From: Thermoplasmata archaeon
Lineage (GTDB): Archaea > Thermoplasmatota > E2 > DHVEG-1 > B8-G13
Length of the DNA: 7,807 nucleotides
Assembly: GCA_021162485.1 (NCBI GenBank)
Contig: JAGGYP010000104.1
Span: forward strand, 1 to 7,807
Direction of reading: 5' to 3'
Shown here: positions 6,336-7,807 of the stretch, piece by piece
Position numbering within the stretch: position 1 is the stretch's first letter
How the letters are laid out: the number at the start of each line of letters is the position of its first letter
Translations under genes and position numbers: made by a program
Notes under the pieces: generated by a model
What the model was told of the DNA's origin: nothing
The model's database searches: none
Seen by the model: only the letters and a program-made list of their open reading frames with translations

Positions 6336-6350
6336 GTTTATTTATTTTTT
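6336..6350 (-). promoter_or_regulatory. Possible TATA box for the tRNA methylthiotransferase gene
   Basis: On the minus strand AAAAAATAAATAAAC is centred about 34 bases before the ATG at 6310. Normal spacing predicts transcription start near 6318 and a leader of roughly eight bases, consistent with no Shine-Dalgarno. The gap is AT-rich, so support is moderate. Confidence 0.35.
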
Positions 6351-6399
6351 GAATGAGAAGCTTGAAATTAAAGAGAAGAGGCATTGAATTTTTGGGTTG

Positions 6400-7807
6400 T
6401 TAGTCAATTGCTTTTTCTATTTGTTTCAAAACAAATTTTTTATCAAGCGAGGAGAGGAAATATCCTGCTCTTGGTCCTCTGTCTTTTCCTAGAAGTATTT
6501 GGTATATGATTTTGAAAATAACGTTTTTGTCTACACCTGTTTCTTCGGCAGTGGAGTATATGCTTTTATGGATTTCTTCTGCCTCCCATTTAATTCCAAG
6601 CAGCTTTTGGTAAAAGTTTTTGAGAAATGTTTTTTGCTCATCTGTCAACTTAAGATCCTTTGGTGGTTCTTTTAATATCTCAAACTTTATCATCTCTGGA
6701 GCAAAATTTTCTACCCAGTACCTAGCATACTCTGCCCTGTTTTTCAGTAGTTTTTCATCGTTTTCGCTTAGGTTTTTTGGTACCTGTTTTGTTCTGAGCA
6801 AGATTTTTTTAATCTCATCCCAGTTTTTTGCAATTTGAACAAGCGTGACCATATGCCTATAGGGTACTTGACATGGTGCTTTTTTTGGGATGTTATATGG
6901 TTGTGATAGTTCATATGTTCTTTCTAGATCTTTCATTCCCGCTATTTTCTCTTCTAAACCAAAATAGACTCTTTCCCATCTGTCGTACTCATCCACTAGA
7001 TTTAGTATTCCTAGACCTGGGTCGAATTCTATGTGCTTGTTTGGCTGGTTTTTCATAATAAGAAATCTCAGAACCTCTGGTGGTGTAACATTGAGCATTT
7101 CCTCAGCGGTGAATGCAGTACCAGTTGAACCATGCATAGCTCCTTTGCCTTTTAAATGTATAAACTCGTAAACCAAATGCTCTGGCGGCGGGTAATCATA
7201 TATTTCTTTGACTATTACTTTTCCAGTATCCCATGAGCTTCCTGCTGCTGCGTGATCTTTTCCAAATGCCTCAAAAGTTACGTTTAGCATTTTCCATCTT
7301 GCAGGCCAGTCAACTCGCCAGGGAAATTTTCCTACTCCATTGTTTCTAATGTCAACCTCGCCAGAGTGGCCGCATTCGCAGGTGTACTGGATATATGGGT
7401 AATTATATAGAGTGGGTTTTGTTGTTGTAAGTCTGCCGCAGTTTTCACATTGTATATTGAATGGTATCCAATTCTTTGGCAAATCTCTTTTTGAAATTTT
7501 TTCTATGATTTTTTTTATTCTTTCAGTATTATCTAAAGCTATCTGGATATACTCGCTGTACATTCCTTCTTTGTACATATCATATGCCTTGTAAACCCTA
7601 GGATGAATGCCAAGTTTATCTAGAACATTGAGAAATGGTTGAAGGAAATGTTCACTATAGTTCTCATGTTTACCACAAGGACAAGGTATCTCTGCAAGTG
7701 GTTTACCAACGTATTTCTCATACTCAGCAGGTAAGAAAGGATAGACTTTTCTGAGATGATCATAATTGTCAGCAATGTATATCAGCTCAGCATCAGCCTC
7801 TTTATCA
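6400..7807 (-). CDS. lysS: Lysyl-tRNA synthetase, class I (5' partial)
   Basis: It charges tRNA-Lys with lysine using the class I Rossmann-fold enzyme typical of archaea and unrelated to the bacterial class II form. The frame stays open to the right edge, so the Met at 7578 is internal. About 469 residues are visible out of an expected 520-530; the HIGH motif lies outside. Visible parts are ADNYDHLRKVYPFLP, IPCPCG with HENYSEHFLQPF, a zinc ribbon (CENC then CECG, 7432-7449 and 7369-7380), WRVDWPARW, FEAFGKDHAAAGSSWDTG, then PPEVLRFLIMKNQPNKHIEFD and a helical C-terminal tRNA-binding region. The KMSKS-equivalent loop reads KGAMHGSTG (7123-7146) rather than the more usual KMSxSKG. The other active-site segments are intact, so a working enzyme is likely. 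The stop is TAA at 6400-6402. Confidence 0.96.
   Translation of the reverse strand, partial: DKEADAELIYIADNYDHLRKVYPFLPAEYEKYVGKPLAEIPCPCGKHENYSEHFLQPFLNVLDKLGIHPRVYKAYDMYKEGMYSEYIQIALDNTERIKKIIEKISKRDLPKNWIPFNIQCENCGRLTTTKPTLYNYPYIQYTCECGHSGEVDIRNNGVGKFPWRVDWPARWKMLNVTFEAFGKDHAAAGSSWDTGKVIVKEIYDYPPPEHLVYEFIHLKGKGAMHGSTGTAFTAEEMLNVTPPEVLRFLIMKNQPNKHIEFDPGLGILNLVDEYDRWERVYFGLEEKIAGMKDLERTYELSQPYNIPKKAPCQVPYRHMVTLVQIAKNWDEIKKILLRTKQVPKNLSENDEKLLKNRAEYARYWVENFAPEMIKFEILKEPPKDLKLTDEQKTFLKNFYQKLLGIKWEAEEIHKSIYSTAEETGVDKNVIFKIIYQILLGKDRGPRAGYFLSSLDKKFVLKQIEKAID

Noticed and set aside
7576..7578. Internal Met as the start of lysyl-tRNA synthetase
   Set aside because: The frame continues to the right edge, and the upstream codons encode conserved LysRS sequence including CPCG and HENYSEHF, so the gene is cut by the window and is not a short form.
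1..7807. CRISPR array, insertion sequence, prophage or toxin-antitoxin system
   Set aside because: Reading both strands I saw no regularly spaced direct repeats, no transposase or integrase motifs, no terminal inverted repeats and no small paired genes of that kind.

Overview
This looks like a chromosomal segment from an AT-rich euryarchaeon. The archaeal evidence is a class I lysyl-tRNA synthetase, an archaeal-type phosphoglycerate kinase, an archaeal/eukaryotic-type MiaB-like methylthiotransferase ending in a TRAM domain, a tRNA gene without an encoded CCA, and TATA-like boxes upstream of genes that lack a Shine-Dalgarno site. The protein flavour suggests a Thermoplasmatota-like lineage (possibly MBG-D-like), but that is an inference from remembered families and was not tested.

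Layout. The left 1.1 kb, read rightwards, holds two probable surface proteins. The first is the 3' part of a membrane-anchored coiled-coil protein with a degenerate transglutaminase-like C-terminal domain. The second is a small lipoprotein. At about 1.1-1.2 kb they converge on a leftward block that fills the rest of the window. In transcription order this block is lysS (5' end beyond the right edge), a tRNA t6A37 methylthiotransferase gene, gap (bacterial-type GAPDH), pgk (archaeal-type), tldD and tRNA-Ala(CGC).

How the genes fit together. gap and pgk encode consecutive steps of lower glycolysis/gluconeogenesis and are 51 bases apart. tldD follows pgk by only 5 bases, so gap-pgk-tldD is a likely operon. 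Its probable promoter sits at the end of the methylthiotransferase gene. lysS, the methylthiotransferase gene and tRNA-Ala form a loose translation theme around it. The initiation signals differ within the block: gap and the methylthiotransferase gene look leaderless or nearly so, while pgk starts at TTG behind a strong Shine-Dalgarno site.

I found no CRISPR array, insertion sequence, toxin-antitoxin pair, phage gene or other clearly undescribed system. The points most worth a second look are the transglutaminase-like protein without its catalytic residues, the pairing of a bacterial-type gap with an archaeal-type pgk, the divergent KMSKS-equivalent motif in lysS, and tldD without a neighbouring pmbA/tldE. 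No stretch over 300 bases lacks a gene; the longest gaps are 559-754 and 1109-1208.
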